64,000 nucleotides of DNA, from NCBI GenBank assembly GCA_000752675.2, contig LM994627.1, positions 554,429 to 618,428 of the forward strand. The letters are read 5' to 3'. The position numbers were made by a program, and so were the translations under genes. The notes under the pieces were generated by a model. It searched no databases. It was given only the letters and a program-made list of their open reading frames with translations, and was not told the origin of the DNA. The stretch comes from a bacterium OL-1 (GTDB lineage Bacteria > Actinomycetota > Coriobacteriia > Coriobacteriales > Atopobiaceae). Below are positions 18,063 through 26,666 of this stretch, piece by piece (position 1 is the first letter of the stretch; every line of letters starts with the position of its first letter).

Positions 18063-18068
18063 TATAAT
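18063..18068 (+). promoter_or_regulatory. -10 box for tRNA-Arg
   Basis: A perfect TATAAT ends 11 nt before the first tRNA base, the expected distance for a transcription start just upstream of it. No clear -35 hexamer is seen at 16-18 nt. Confidence 0.6.
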
Positions 18069-18079
18069 CAAAGGCCGTT

Positions 18080-18156
18080 GGCCCCGTAGCTCAGTGGATT
18101 AGAGCGTTCGCCTCCGGAGCGAAAGGTCGTGGGTTCGAACCCCACCGGGGTCACCA
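18080..18156 (+). tRNA. tRNA-Arg (anticodon CCG)
   Basis: This 77-nt cloverleaf includes an encoded CCA. The acceptor GGCCCCG pairs with CGGGGTC (one G-U). The D arm is TAGCTCAGTGGATTAGAGC-like, the anticodon stem TTCGC/GCGAA encloses loop CTCCGGA (anticodon CCG, reading CGG) and the T arm is GTGGGTTCGAACCCCAC. It is preceded by TATAAT and followed by a hairpin terminator, so it forms its own transcription unit. Confidence 0.97.
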
Positions 18157-18167
18157 GGTGTTCGTGC

Positions 18168-18199
18168 AGCCCAGGGTGCTTGTCACCTTGGGCTTTTTC
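18168..18199 (+). terminator. Rho-independent terminator of tRNA-Arg
   Basis: Arms AGCCCAGGGTG and CACCTTGGGCT (11 bp, one G-U) surround a 5-nt loop and are followed by TTTTT. It lies 12 nt after the tRNA CCA. Confidence 0.88.
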
Positions 18200-18554
18200 T
18201 TTGGCTGCGCAACGGGGTTCTTCTCGATGGCCCCTCTCGACAGCCCCGTCGCCGCCCCTCTCGGCGGACTTTAGCTCCTTTTCTTAAAAACGCCATGCGT
18301 TACCTGGTCAAACGTCGACTCGTTTTAAGAAAAGGAGCTATTCTCCGAGAAATAATCGGAGCGCGGGCGAGAGGTGCCTCGGGAGCAGACGGGCGCGGCC
18401 CAGCCACAGCCCAGCGAGCGTGCCCCAGCAATAGTTCGCCTTTGTTAACGCCGCAGGCACAAGTCCTGCAAAGAGACTCCTCCGTGGTAGCATTCCAATC
18501 CCTATGCGACAAGACGGCCGCTGCCCACACGCGGCCTCGGAAAGGCATGTCACC
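18200..18554. other. Noncoding region upstream of the aromatic cluster
   Basis: About 355 nt lie between the tRNA terminator and aroF. The region holds the long hairpin at 18272-18340 and a small 5-bp hairpin (GCAGG/CCTGC near 18451-18467). No convincing -35/-10 pair, T-box or known riboswitch signature was found. The aroF promoter should be here, probably downstream of the hairpin. Confidence 0.5.
18272..18340. repeat. Dispersed long-loop inverted repeat, copy 1
   Basis: Perfect 18-bp arms (18272-18289 and 18323-18340; TAGCTCCTTTTCTTAAAA on the left) enclose a 33-nt loop. The right flank continues TTCTCCGAGAAA. A second copy at 41204-41270 shares arms, loop size and right flank (GGAGCTrTTCTCCGA) but has a T-to-A change that is compensated in the other arm. 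No open reading frame is inside. Confidence 0.75.
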
Positions 18555-19583
18555 ATGATTGCAGTAGTTAAAGAAACAGCCACCCAAGACCAGCTTGATC
18601 ACTTCGTCAAGTGGATCGAAGGGCGCGGCTTCAAGACCAACGTGTCCCAGGGCGACAACGAGACCATCGTCGGCATCATTGGCGATACCACCCAGATTGA
18701 CCCCTTCCTCCTCGAATCGATGGACATCATCGAACGCGTCCAGCGTGTCTCGGAGCCCTTCAAGAAGGCCAACCGCAAGTTCCACCCAGAGGACACTATC
18801 GTCGACTGCGGCCACGGCGTGAAGATCGGCGGCGGTAACTTCCAGGTCATCGCCGGCCCCTGCTCCGTTGAGGGCAAGAATCTCTTCGACATAGCCCGTG
18901 CCGTCAAGGCCTCCGGAGCAACCATGCTCCGCGGCGGCGCCTACAAGCCCCGTACCAGCCCGTACTCCTATCAGGGCATGGGCGAGAAGGGCCTCGACCT
19001 TCTCGTTGAGGCGTCCGCAGAGCTCGACATGCCCATCGTGACCGAGGTCATGGACCCGCGCGACGTCCAGCTCTTCCTCGACAAGGGCATCGACGTCATG
19101 CAGATTGGCGCCCGCAACGCCCAGAACTTCCCCCTGCTGCGTGAGGTTGGCAAGACCCAGGTGCCAGTGCTTCTCAAGCGCGGCCTCTCCGAGACCATCG
19201 ACGAGCTCCTCATGGGCGCCGAGTACATCATGAGCGAGGGCAACCCCAACGTAATCCTGTGCGAGCGCGGCATCCGCACGTTCGAGACGCGCACGAGAAA
19301 CACCTTTGACGTGAACGCAATCCCCGTCCTGCACCACCTGTCTCACCTGCCGGTTGTTGGCGACCCCAGCCACGCCACGGGCTACACCCGCTACGTGCGG
19401 TCGGCGGCATACGCCGCAACGGCCGCGGGCGCAGACGGCCTTGAGATCGAGGTCCACGACAACCCCAGCGAGGCCTGGTCCGACGGAGCCCAGGCGCTCA
19501 CCCCGGCCCAGTTCGACGACGCCATGCGCCGCATCCGCCTCATCCGCGAGGCTGTGACCGCACCCGTCGAGGAGGCAAAGTGA
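18555..19583 (+). CDS. aroF: 3-deoxy-7-phosphoheptulonate synthase (DAHP synthase, type I beta)
   Basis: This enzyme condenses PEP and erythrose-4-phosphate, the first step of the shikimate pathway. In the 342-residue protein, residues 1-70 form a ferredoxin-like regulatory domain of the Thermotoga type (MIAVVKETATQDQLDHFVKW), usually the site of Tyr/Phe feedback. The TIM barrel follows with VIAGPCSVEG, RGGAYKPRTSPYSYQG and HLPVVGDPSHATG. I chose ATG 18555 rather than an upstream ATG at 18504 because homologues begin at this point and GGAAAGG precedes it. It heads the aromatic cluster, and its stop overlaps the tyrA start by one base. Confidence 0.95.
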   Translation: MIAVVKETATQDQLDHFVKWIEGRGFKTNVSQGDNETIVGIIGDTTQIDPFLLESMDIIERVQRVSEPFKKANRKFHPEDTIVDCGHGVKIGGGNFQVIAGPCSVEGKNLFDIARAVKASGATMLRGGAYKPRTSPYSYQGMGEKGLDLLVEASAELDMPIVTEVMDPRDVQLFLDKGIDVMQIGARNAQNFPLLREVGKTQVPVLLKRGLSETIDELLMGAEYIMSEGNPNVILCERGIRTFETRTRNTFDVNAIPVLHHLSHLPVVGDPSHATGYTRYVRSAAYAATAAGADGLEIEVHDNPSEAWSDGAQALTPAQFDDAMRRIRLIREAVTAPVEEAK

Positions 19584-20467
19584 TGGCCGAGAATAACCAG
19601 CGCTCCGGTTCCTCCACCTTTGTCCCCGACCGCGTGGGCGTCGTTGGCCTGGGCCTCATGGGCGGCTCGTTTGCCAAGGCGCTTGCGGCTGCGGGGCGCG
19701 AGGTGTACGGCTGGAACCGCACGCATTCCGTCACCGAGATGGCAGAGATTGAGACCATCGCCGGCGAGCTCACCGACGAGACGATTCCCACCTGCGAGCT
19801 CATCATCCTCGCGGGCTACCCACAGGTGAGCATCGACTGGCTGGGAGAGATGGCCAACCTCATCTCGCCGGGCGCCATCGTCATCGACACCGTGGGCGTC
19901 AAGCGCATCATCTGCGAGCGCTGCGACAAAATCTCTGAGGGCCAGGCCTGGACCTTCGTGGGCTGCCACCCCATGGCAGGCACCCAGTACTCCGGCTTTG
20001 CGCACGCCCGCGCGAACATGTTCCACAACGCGCCCATGGTCGTGGTGCCCCCGCAGATGGACGACTTCGAGCGTGTGGCCATCCTGGAGCGCTTGAAGCA
20101 CCTGCTCAAGCCGTGCGGCTTTGGCTCGTTCACGCTCTCAACTGCTGAGAACCACGACCGCATGATTGCCTACACCTCGCAGCTCGCGCACGTGGTCTCC
20201 AACGCTTACGTCAAGAGCCCCACGGCGCAGGAGCACAAGGGCTTCTCGGCCGGCTCGTACAAGGACCTCACGCGCGTGGCGCGTCTCAACGCCCCCATGT
20301 GGACCGAGCTCTTCCTTGACAACGCCGACAACCTCTCGCGTGAGGTGGGCACTATCATCGAGAACCTCCAGGCCTACAAGGACGCCATCGACGCCCACGA
20401 TGCCGAGAAGCTCCAGGCACTGCTCGCGGAGGGCGACCGCCTCAAGAGGGAGGCCGAGGCCCGATGA
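19583..20467 (+). CDS. tyrA: Prephenate dehydrogenase
   Basis: TyrA oxidatively decarboxylates prephenate to 4-hydroxyphenylpyruvate for tyrosine. The 294-residue protein has an N-terminal Rossmann fold (VGVVGLGLMGGSFAKAL), ISPGAIVIDTVGVK, the family HPMAG (CHPMAGTQYSG) and the C-terminal dimer helices with SQLAHVVSNA. No ACT domain is present, so feedback may act elsewhere in the pathway. ATG 19583 overlaps the aroF stop (TGATG) and follows GGAGG by 7 nt. It is coupled by ATGA to aroB. Confidence 0.94.
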   Translation: MAENNQRSGSSTFVPDRVGVVGLGLMGGSFAKALAAAGREVYGWNRTHSVTEMAEIETIAGELTDETIPTCELIILAGYPQVSIDWLGEMANLISPGAIVIDTVGVKRIICERCDKISEGQAWTFVGCHPMAGTQYSGFAHARANMFHNAPMVVVPPQMDDFERVAILERLKHLLKPCGFGSFTLSTAENHDRMIAYTSQLAHVVSNAYVKSPTAQEHKGFSAGSYKDLTRVARLNAPMWTELFLDNADNLSREVGTIIENLQAYKDAIDAHDAEKLQALLAEGDRLKREAEAR

Positions 20468-21555
20468 GCGAGACACACGTCATCCCAGTAAACACGCCCT
20501 CGCGCTCGTACGAGGTCCACGTTGACCGCGGGCTTCTCGGTTCGATGGGCTCTCTTGTCGCCAAGGCATGCCCCAAGGTCACGCACGTTGCCCTCGTCTC
20601 GGACTCGAACGTGGCACCGCTCTACGCTGGCCCCGTCAAAGAGTCGCTTGAGGCTGCGGGCATTGCAGTCTCGACCATCACCTTCCCCGCGGGCGAGGAG
20701 CACAAGCGCCTCGCGACGCTGGGGGACATCCTCGAGCGCATGGCGCAGGCGGGCATCACGCGCGCCGACGCCGTCGTGGCCGTGGGCGGAGGCGTCACAG
20801 GTGACATGGCCGGCCTTGCCGCAGCCCTCTACCAGCGCGGCATTCAGGTGGTCCAGGTGCCCACGTCGCTTCTCGCGATGGTCGACTCGTCCGTGGGCGG
20901 CAAGACCGCCGTAGACCTGGAAGCCGGCAAAAACCTTGCCGGGGCCTTCCTCCAACCTTCGCTGGTTGTTGCCGACATCGACTGCTTGGCCACCGTCTCG
21001 CCCGAGCTGCTGCGCGACTCGTGCGGCGAGATGATCAAGCATGGTGTGCTTGCAGATGAGAAGCTCTTTGACCAGCTATTCGAGGACCCCGTGTGCGCAC
21101 CCGGCTTTGACCCCGACAAGCTCGTGGACATTGTTGCCAGAAACGTCCAGATCAAGCGCGACGTGGTCGACGCGGACGAGCGGGAGCACGGGCGTCGCCA
21201 AACGCTCAACCTGGGCCACACCATCGGTCACGCCATCGAGGCGGCAAGTGACTTCAAACTGGGCCACGGGAGCTGCGTCGCTGCAGGCCTCTGCTGCGTT
21301 GCCCGCGCCTCCGCACGCCTTGGCTGGTGTGAGCAGAACGTCGCGGACCGCATCGTGGCCTGCGTCGAGGCCTACGGGCTTCCCACCAACACGGACATCG
21401 GCCACGAAACGCTCCTCGAATACGCGGCACGCGACAAGAAGCGCCGCTCCGACGGCGTGACCCTCGTGGTGCCCACGCGCATTGGCGCAGTCGAGCTGCG
21501 CAAGGTCTCACTCGAGGAACTCCGCCACGTGATCGACCTCGGCTGCGGGGAGTAG
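20464..21555 (+). CDS. aroB: 3-dehydroquinate synthase
   Basis: AroB cyclises DAHP to 3-dehydroquinate using NAD and a divalent metal. The 363-residue protein shows GGGVTGDMAGLAAALYQRG (NAD-binding region), SSVGGKTAVDLEAGKN and the metal-binding RQTLNLGHTIGHAIE. Length and motifs are standard. The ATG overlaps the tyrA stop by 4 nt. It is the second enzyme of the shikimate route and lies third in the cluster. Confidence 0.96.
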   Translation: MSETHVIPVNTPSRSYEVHVDRGLLGSMGSLVAKACPKVTHVALVSDSNVAPLYAGPVKESLEAAGIAVSTITFPAGEEHKRLATLGDILERMAQAGITRADAVVAVGGGVTGDMAGLAAALYQRGIQVVQVPTSLLAMVDSSVGGKTAVDLEAGKNLAGAFLQPSLVVADIDCLATVSPELLRDSCGEMIKHGVLADEKLFDQLFEDPVCAPGFDPDKLVDIVARNVQIKRDVVDADEREHGRRQTLNLGHTIGHAIEAASDFKLGHGSCVAAGLCCVARASARLGWCEQNVADRIVACVEAYGLPTNTDIGHETLLEYAARDKKRRSDGVTLVVPTRIGAVELRKVSLEELRHVIDLGCGE

Positions 21556-21558
21556 CAC

Positions 21559-22869
21559 ATGGACGTGACCATCCATCCCGCACCGCTTCACGGCACCATT
21601 CCTGCCATCGCCTCGAAGTCGATGGCACACAGGCTGCTCATCACGGCAGCGCTTTGCCCTGGGACCACAGACATCAATTGCAACGCAACCTCCAAGGACA
21701 TCGAGGCCACCGTCAGTTGCCTGGAGGCGCTTGGCGCACGCATCGCGAGCACGCGCTTGGGCTTTAGGGTGAATCCCCTTCCCGGCACGAGCGCCACGGA
21801 CAACATCCGGCAGGCCACGCCGGGGGCGTACCTAGACTGCGGCGAGTCTGGCTCGACGCTTCGCTTCATGCTGCCAGTCGTCGCAGCGCTTGGACGCGGG
21901 GGCAGCCTCGATGGTCACGGCCGCTTGGCCGAGCGCCCCCTCTCGCCCCTCTACGAGGAGCTCGTCTGCCATGGCGTCACGCTCTCCACGCGCGGGGAGC
22001 TTCCCCTCGAGGTCTCGGGCACGCTCCTGCCGGGCCGCTTCTCCATCCCCGGGAATGTCTCGTCCCAGTTTGTGAGCGGCCTGCTCATGGCAGCCCCGCT
22101 CCTCTCGGCGCCCAGCGAGATCGTAGTCACGGAGCCCGTCGAGTCGCGTTCCTACATCCGCCTCACAATTCGCTCGCTCGCCGAGTTTGGCATCGACGTG
22201 GGTGTGACGCACGAGACTGTTGACGGCAACCGTGCCACGGTTCTCTCGGTCTCTCCTGCCCGCAGCGCCGTCTCGCCGGGCACTGTGACGGTCGAGGGCG
22301 ACTGGTCCAACGCCGCCTTCTGGCTTGCAGCCGGTGCCGTTGCCGGGGGCGTCTCGGTGAGCGGGCTCGACCTTGCGAGCGCACAGGGCGACCGCGCCAT
22401 CATGGCCTGCGCCGCCGCGTTTGGCGCGCGCGTGGGACGCTCTGGCAACGTTGCCACCACGATCCCCGACGCTCTGCGCGGCCGCACCATCGACGTGCGC
22501 GACACGCCGGACCTCGTGCCCCCACTTGCCGCCATCGCCGCAAATGCCACGGGCACCACCGTTATCGCCAACGCCGGCCGCCTTCGCCTCAAGGAGTCAG
22601 ACCGCCTGAAGACCGTGCTAGCGGCCCTCACGGCCATGGGGGCCAGCATCGAGGAAAAGCCCGATGCCCTTGTCATCCATGGCAAGGGGCCGCTTTCCGG
22701 TGGCACGGTGGACGCGGCGAACGACCACCGCATCGCCATGATGGCGGCAATTGCCGGTGCCAACGCAACAGGCCCCACAACCATCCGCGGCGCCGAGTGC
22801 GTCGCCAAGTCGTACCCACGCTTCTTCGAGGACTTCCGCGCCCTCGGAGGCATTGCAGAGGAAGGCTAG
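21559..22869 (+). CDS. aroA: 3-phosphoshikimate 1-carboxyvinyltransferase (EPSP synthase)
   Basis: AroA transfers enolpyruvyl from PEP to shikimate-3-phosphate. The 436-residue protein has SKSMAHRLLI near the N-terminus, LDCGESGSTLRFMLP (the PEP-site loop with Gly in the glyphosate-contact position) and GRLRLKESDRL and NDHRIAMMAAI in the second half. Start ATG 21559 is 3 nt after the aroB stop, with GGGGAG upstream. Confidence 0.96.
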   Translation: MDVTIHPAPLHGTIPAIASKSMAHRLLITAALCPGTTDINCNATSKDIEATVSCLEALGARIASTRLGFRVNPLPGTSATDNIRQATPGAYLDCGESGSTLRFMLPVVAALGRGGSLDGHGRLAERPLSPLYEELVCHGVTLSTRGELPLEVSGTLLPGRFSIPGNVSSQFVSGLLMAAPLLSAPSEIVVTEPVESRSYIRLTIRSLAEFGIDVGVTHETVDGNRATVLSVSPARSAVSPGTVTVEGDWSNAAFWLAAGAVAGGVSVSGLDLASAQGDRAIMACAAAFGARVGRSGNVATTIPDALRGRTIDVRDTPDLVPPLAAIAANATGTTVIANAGRLRLKESDRLKTVLAALTAMGASIEEKPDALVIHGKGPLSGGTVDAANDHRIAMMAAIAGANATGPTTIRGAECVAKSYPRFFEDFRALGGIAEEG

Positions 22870-22871
22870 AG

Positions 22872-23987
22872 ATGCCCTCGAGCTTTGGACAGATGCTCCG
22901 TGTCACCGTGTTTGGACAATCTCACTCCCCCGCCATCGGCTGCGTTGTCGAGGGCCTGCCCTCAGGCATCGTTGTTGACCAGGACGCCCTTGCTGCCTTC
23001 ATGGCACGTCGCGCGCCCGGCCAGGGCAGCTGGACCACGCCCCGCCGCGAGGAGGACCGCCCCCACATCGTAAGCGGCCTAAACGTCCACGGCGCCACTT
23101 GTGGGGCTCCCCTTGCCGCCATCATCGAGAACACCAACACACGCTCGGGCGACTACGACAACCTCCTCAAGGTGCCGCGTCCCGGCCACGCCGATCTCAC
23201 CGCATGGGAGAAGTGGCACGGCAACCAGGATGTCCCCGGCGGCGGGCACTTCTCCGGCCGTCTTACCGCGCCCCTGTGCGTAGCGGGCGGCATCGCCCTC
23301 CAGGCGCTCGCGGCGCGCGGCGTGCGCATTGGCGCCCACCTGCTCTCCGTTGCCAACGTCGAGGACGAGCGCTTCGACGCCCTGGACAACTCCCCCGCCG
23401 CCCAGGCGCACCTCGCCGAGCAGCTCGACATGCTCGCGTCCGGCCCGCGTTTCCCCACGATCGACGCGGACGCCGGCACGCGCATGCTCGCAGCCATCGA
23501 TGACGCGCGTCGCAGCCTTGACTCCGTTGGTGGCGTCATCGAGTGCGTTGCCTGCGGCATGCCTGCGGGCGCAGGCTCGCCCATGTTCGACGGCATCGAG
23601 AACATGCTGGCACGTGCCGCGTTTGGCATCCCTGCCGTCAAGGGCATCGAGTTTGGCCGCGGCTTCGAGGCAGCACGCCTCCATGGCAGCGAGAACAACG
23701 ACCCCTACGAGATGCGCGATGGCGTGCCCACGCCCAAGACCAACAACGCTGGTGGCATCCTCGGCGGCATCACCACCGGCGCTCCCGTGCTCTTTAGGAT
23801 CGCCCTGAAGCCCACCTCGTCCATCGCGCGCGAGCAGGATTCCGTTGACCTCGAGAGCGGCACCAACGCCAAGCTCAGCGTGCACGGTCGCCACGACCCG
23901 TGCGTGGCCACGCGTGCCGTGCCCGTTGCCGAGGCCGTCTGCGCCCTCGTGCTTTTCGACGCCCTGCTCAGCTACCCCGCAGAGTAG
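22872..23987 (+). CDS. aroC: Chorismate synthase
   Basis: AroC removes phosphate from EPSP with reduced FMN to give chorismate. The 371-residue protein has all the typical blocks: FGQSHSPAIGCVVEG, ENTNTRSGDY, PRPGHADLT, GGGHFSGR, KGIEFGRGFEAARLHGSE and NNAGGILGGITTG. ATG 22872 lies 2 nt after the aroA stop, within GGAAGGCTAGAG. The open frame extends upstream of this ATG, but that part is aroA sequence in another frame. Confidence 0.96.
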   Translation: MPSSFGQMLRVTVFGQSHSPAIGCVVEGLPSGIVVDQDALAAFMARRAPGQGSWTTPRREEDRPHIVSGLNVHGATCGAPLAAIIENTNTRSGDYDNLLKVPRPGHADLTAWEKWHGNQDVPGGGHFSGRLTAPLCVAGGIALQALAARGVRIGAHLLSVANVEDERFDALDNSPAAQAHLAEQLDMLASGPRFPTIDADAGTRMLAAIDDARRSLDSVGGVIECVACGMPAGAGSPMFDGIENMLARAAFGIPAVKGIEFGRGFEAARLHGSENNDPYEMRDGVPTPKTNNAGGILGGITTGAPVLFRIALKPTSSIAREQDSVDLESGTNAKLSVHGRHDPCVATRAVPVAEAVCALVLFDALLSYPAE

Positions 23988-24032
23988 CCGCCGAACCCAT
24001 TGCCCTACCACATCGAACCGGAGATACGCCCC

Positions 24033-25181
24033 ATGGAAGACCTCTCGGACATCCGTCATGAGATCGATGACATAGACAACGCCATCCTCGACCTGTTCCA
24101 GCAGCGCATGGACTGCGCGGAGCGCGTGGCCGCCTACAAGCGCGCAAACAACCTCCTCGTGCTCGACCGCTCGCGCGAGCGCGCACACATGGCGGCGCTC
24201 GCGGACAAGGCTCCCGAGGACCTGAGGACCTACACCGAGGTCCTGTTCCAGCTCCTCATGGAGGCCTCGCGCGCCCGCCAGGGCCAGCGCCTCGCGGCGG
24301 AGCACGCGCCCAAGACCCTTGCTGCCATCGACCAGGCCCGCGAGACTACCCCGGACCTCTTCCCCCGCGAGGCCTACGTTGCCTGCCAGGGCGTCGAGGG
24401 CGCCTACTCGCAGTTTGCGGCCGATCGTATCTTCAAGCACCCGCTCATCTCGTACTTCGAGTCCTTCGAGGGCGTGTTCCGCGCCGTCGAGACGGACTTC
24501 TCGCGCTATGGCGTGCTGCCAATCGAGAACTCCACGGCAGGATCTGTGAACAAGGTCTATGACCTCATGATGCAGCACGACTTCCATGTGGTGCGCACCA
24601 CGCGCGTCAAGATTGACCACAACCTCCTGGCCAAACCGGGCACCGCGATCGAGCAGATCCATGACGTATACAGCCACGAGCAGGCCATCAACCAGTGCGC
24701 TGGCTTCATCGAGCGCATGGGGCTCACACCGCACGTGGTCGAGAACACGGCCATGGCTGCCAAGAGCGTAGCAGACAGCGACCGCCCGGACGTGGCGGCC
24801 CTCTCAAGCCGCGCGTGCGCCCAGCTCTATGGCCTCGACGTGCTTATGCGCGACGTCCAGGACCGAGACGACAACTACACACGCTTTGCCTGCATCTCTA
24901 AGTCCCTCGAGGTCTACCCAGGCGCGGACCGCACATCCCTCATGATCGTGGTGGACCACCGCCCGGGCACGCTCTTCAAGGTGCTCGCGAAGTTCTATGC
25001 ACTCGACATCAACATCATCAAGCTCGAGAGCCGCCCGATCCCCGGACGCGACTTCGAGTTCATGTTCTACTTCGATGTGGAGTGCCCCGTCACGGCGCCA
25101 GAGTTCCGCACCCTCATGGCAACCATTGGGGACGCCTGCGAGGAGTGCCGCTACCTTGGCAGCTACTCGGAGGTGCTCTAG
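24033..25181 (+). CDS. pheA: Bifunctional chorismate mutase / prephenate dehydratase (P-protein)
   Basis: The 382-residue protein makes phenylpyruvate from chorismate. An N-terminal chorismate mutase (about 1-85, MEDLSDIRHEIDDIDNAILD...) is followed by prephenate dehydratase (about 110-285, with GVEGAYSQFAA, PIENSTAGSVN and the YTRF motif) and a C-terminal ACT domain (about 300-378, ESRPIPGRDFEFMFYFD) that normally binds Phe for feedback. I prefer ATG 24033 (GGAG 9 nt upstream) to an in-frame TTG at 24000. It is followed directly by aroE/aroK. Confidence 0.93.
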   Translation: MEDLSDIRHEIDDIDNAILDLFQQRMDCAERVAAYKRANNLLVLDRSRERAHMAALADKAPEDLRTYTEVLFQLLMEASRARQGQRLAAEHAPKTLAAIDQARETTPDLFPREAYVACQGVEGAYSQFAADRIFKHPLISYFESFEGVFRAVETDFSRYGVLPIENSTAGSVNKVYDLMMQHDFHVVRTTRVKIDHNLLAKPGTAIEQIHDVYSHEQAINQCAGFIERMGLTPHVVENTAMAAKSVADSDRPDVAALSSRACAQLYGLDVLMRDVQDRDDNYTRFACISKSLEVYPGADRTSLMIVVDHRPGTLFKVLAKFYALDINIIKLESRPIPGRDFEFMFYFDVECPVTAPEFRTLMATIGDACEECRYLGSYSEVL

Positions 25182-26480
25182 ATGACCAGCACACCTGCAC
25201 AGCAGCCACAGACCGCAACGGCACCCTTTGGCCTTCTCGGCAGAAAGCTCGGCCACAGCTGGTCTCCACGCATCCACGCCACCCTGGGGAGCGTCCCCTA
25301 CGAGCTCTTCGAGCGCGAGCCCGAGGAAGTTGAGCCATTCATCCGCGAGGGCTCGTGGCGCGGCATCAACGTGACCATTCCCTACAAGCGAGACGCTGCG
25401 CGCCTGGCAGACGAGCGCTCGCCCCGCGTTGAGCGCCTGGGCGCGGCCAACACCCTGGTCCGCCGCCCCAATGGCAGCATCTACGCCGAGAACACCGACG
25501 TACTGGGCTTCTCGCTCATGCTCCAGCGTTTCTGCGAGCGCAGGCTGGGCACAACCGCACAGGCGCTGCTCTCCGGCAAGCCCGCCCTCGTGCTGGGAAG
25601 CGGCGGTGCCAGCGCTGCCGTCCAGGCGGCTCTCGAGGACGCGGGAACGCAGGTCTCCGTCATCTCGCGCTCCGGCGAGGACACGTACCAGACGCTGACC
25701 GAGCGCCATGCGGACGCGGTTCTCGTAGTCAACGCAACGCCCGTGGGGATGTATCCCAACTGCCCCGCGACTCCCGTGCCCGAGAAGGACCTCGCGCAGC
25801 TCAAGAGCCTCGCCGGCGTACTCGACGTGATCTACAACCCCACGCGCACGGGCATCGTGCTTGCGGCGGAGCACCTGGGCATTCCCGCCGAGACGGGCCT
25901 TTCCATGCTGGTAGCACAGGCACTGCGGTCGAGCGAGCTCTTCCAGGGCCGCCAGCTGGACGTCTCCCTCGTCGACCGGATCGAGGCCCAGATCCTCTCG
26001 GAGACGGGCAACGTCATTCTCATAGGCATGCCGGGCTGCGGCAAGACCACCACGGGCAAGCGCCTGGCGCGCATGCTTGGAAGGCCTTTCGTCGACATCG
26101 ACGACGCCATCGAGGCAAGCACGGGCAAGACAGCCGCGTACATCATAAGCACCCAGGGCGAGCATGAGTTCAGGCGTGTCGAGTCCAGTGTCACAGGCGA
26201 GTATGGCGCGCGCTCGGGACTTGTCATCGCCTGCGGGGGCGGCGTGGTCACGGTGCCTGCCAACTACGACCTCCTCCACCAGAACGGCACTATCATCTTC
26301 ATTGACAGGCCCATAACGGAGCTCGAGACTGTAGGACGGCCCGTCTCTGCGGCCAAGGGGGTTGAGACGCTCGCCCGTGAGCGCATGGATATCTATCGTG
26401 CCTGGTCAGACATCACAATCTCCTCGATGGGGTCTCCTGCCGGAAACGCCCACGCGATAAGGGACCAGCTTGGCCTCTAG
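25182..26480 (+). CDS. Fused shikimate dehydrogenase-shikimate kinase
   Basis: The 432-residue protein joins two consecutive pathway enzymes. Residues about 15-270 are AroE (GLLGRKLGHSWSPRIH, catalytic K69 in NVTIPYK, ENTD with D106, LVLGSGGASAAV for NADP, NATPVGMYP). Residues about 277-432 are AroK (IGMPGCGKTTTGKRLA P-loop at 282-290, PFVDIDDAIE, GEHEFRRVES, ACGGGVV). The junction is a short linker (ILSETGN), with no stop codon or frameshift. Order AroE-AroK matches the chemistry, dehydroshikimate to shikimate to shikimate-3-phosphate. The ATG follows the pheA stop immediately. Confidence 0.93.
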   Translation: MTSTPAQQPQTATAPFGLLGRKLGHSWSPRIHATLGSVPYELFEREPEEVEPFIREGSWRGINVTIPYKRDAARLADERSPRVERLGAANTLVRRPNGSIYAENTDVLGFSLMLQRFCERRLGTTAQALLSGKPALVLGSGGASAAVQAALEDAGTQVSVISRSGEDTYQTLTERHADAVLVVNATPVGMYPNCPATPVPEKDLAQLKSLAGVLDVIYNPTRTGIVLAAEHLGIPAETGLSMLVAQALRSSELFQGRQLDVSLVDRIEAQILSETGNVILIGMPGCGKTTTGKRLARMLGRPFVDIDDAIEASTGKTAAYIISTQGEHEFRRVESSVTGEYGARSGLVIACGGGVVTVPANYDLLHQNGTIIFIDRPITELETVGRPVSAAKGVETLARERMDIYRAWSDITISSMGSPAGNAHAIRDQLGL

Positions 26481-26563
26481 CGCAACTCGCAACGTCAGCC
26501 GAAAATGGGCAACGTCTACGGAGTCATAGCCAACCAAACACCGTGACGTGTCTGCGATAGCCC

Positions 26564-26569
26564 TATACT
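26564..26569 (+). promoter_or_regulatory. Possible -10 box before the EIIB-aroQ gene
   Basis: TATACT lies in the 186-nt gap after aroE/aroK. The -35 region (GTGACG, 15-nt spacer) is poor. If used, this would let the EIIB-dehydroquinase gene be transcribed apart from the upstream cluster. Confidence 0.35.
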
Positions 26570-26666
26570 CTGCTCAACACATTTAAACAAGTGGGGCAGC
26601 GATGGAAGACCTTGGGGAGAAGGCCTTTTTGAGCTGTGCGCCGCAGGAAGAAAGGGTTTGGCGCAA

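Noticed and set aside
18272-18340. CRISPR-like repeat
   Set aside because: Only one inverted repeat is present, with no regularly spaced direct repeats. The window has no cas genes.
18200-18554. Riboswitch or attenuator for the aromatic cluster
   Set aside because: No known aptamer pattern, leader peptide with aromatic codons or terminator was seen before aroF.
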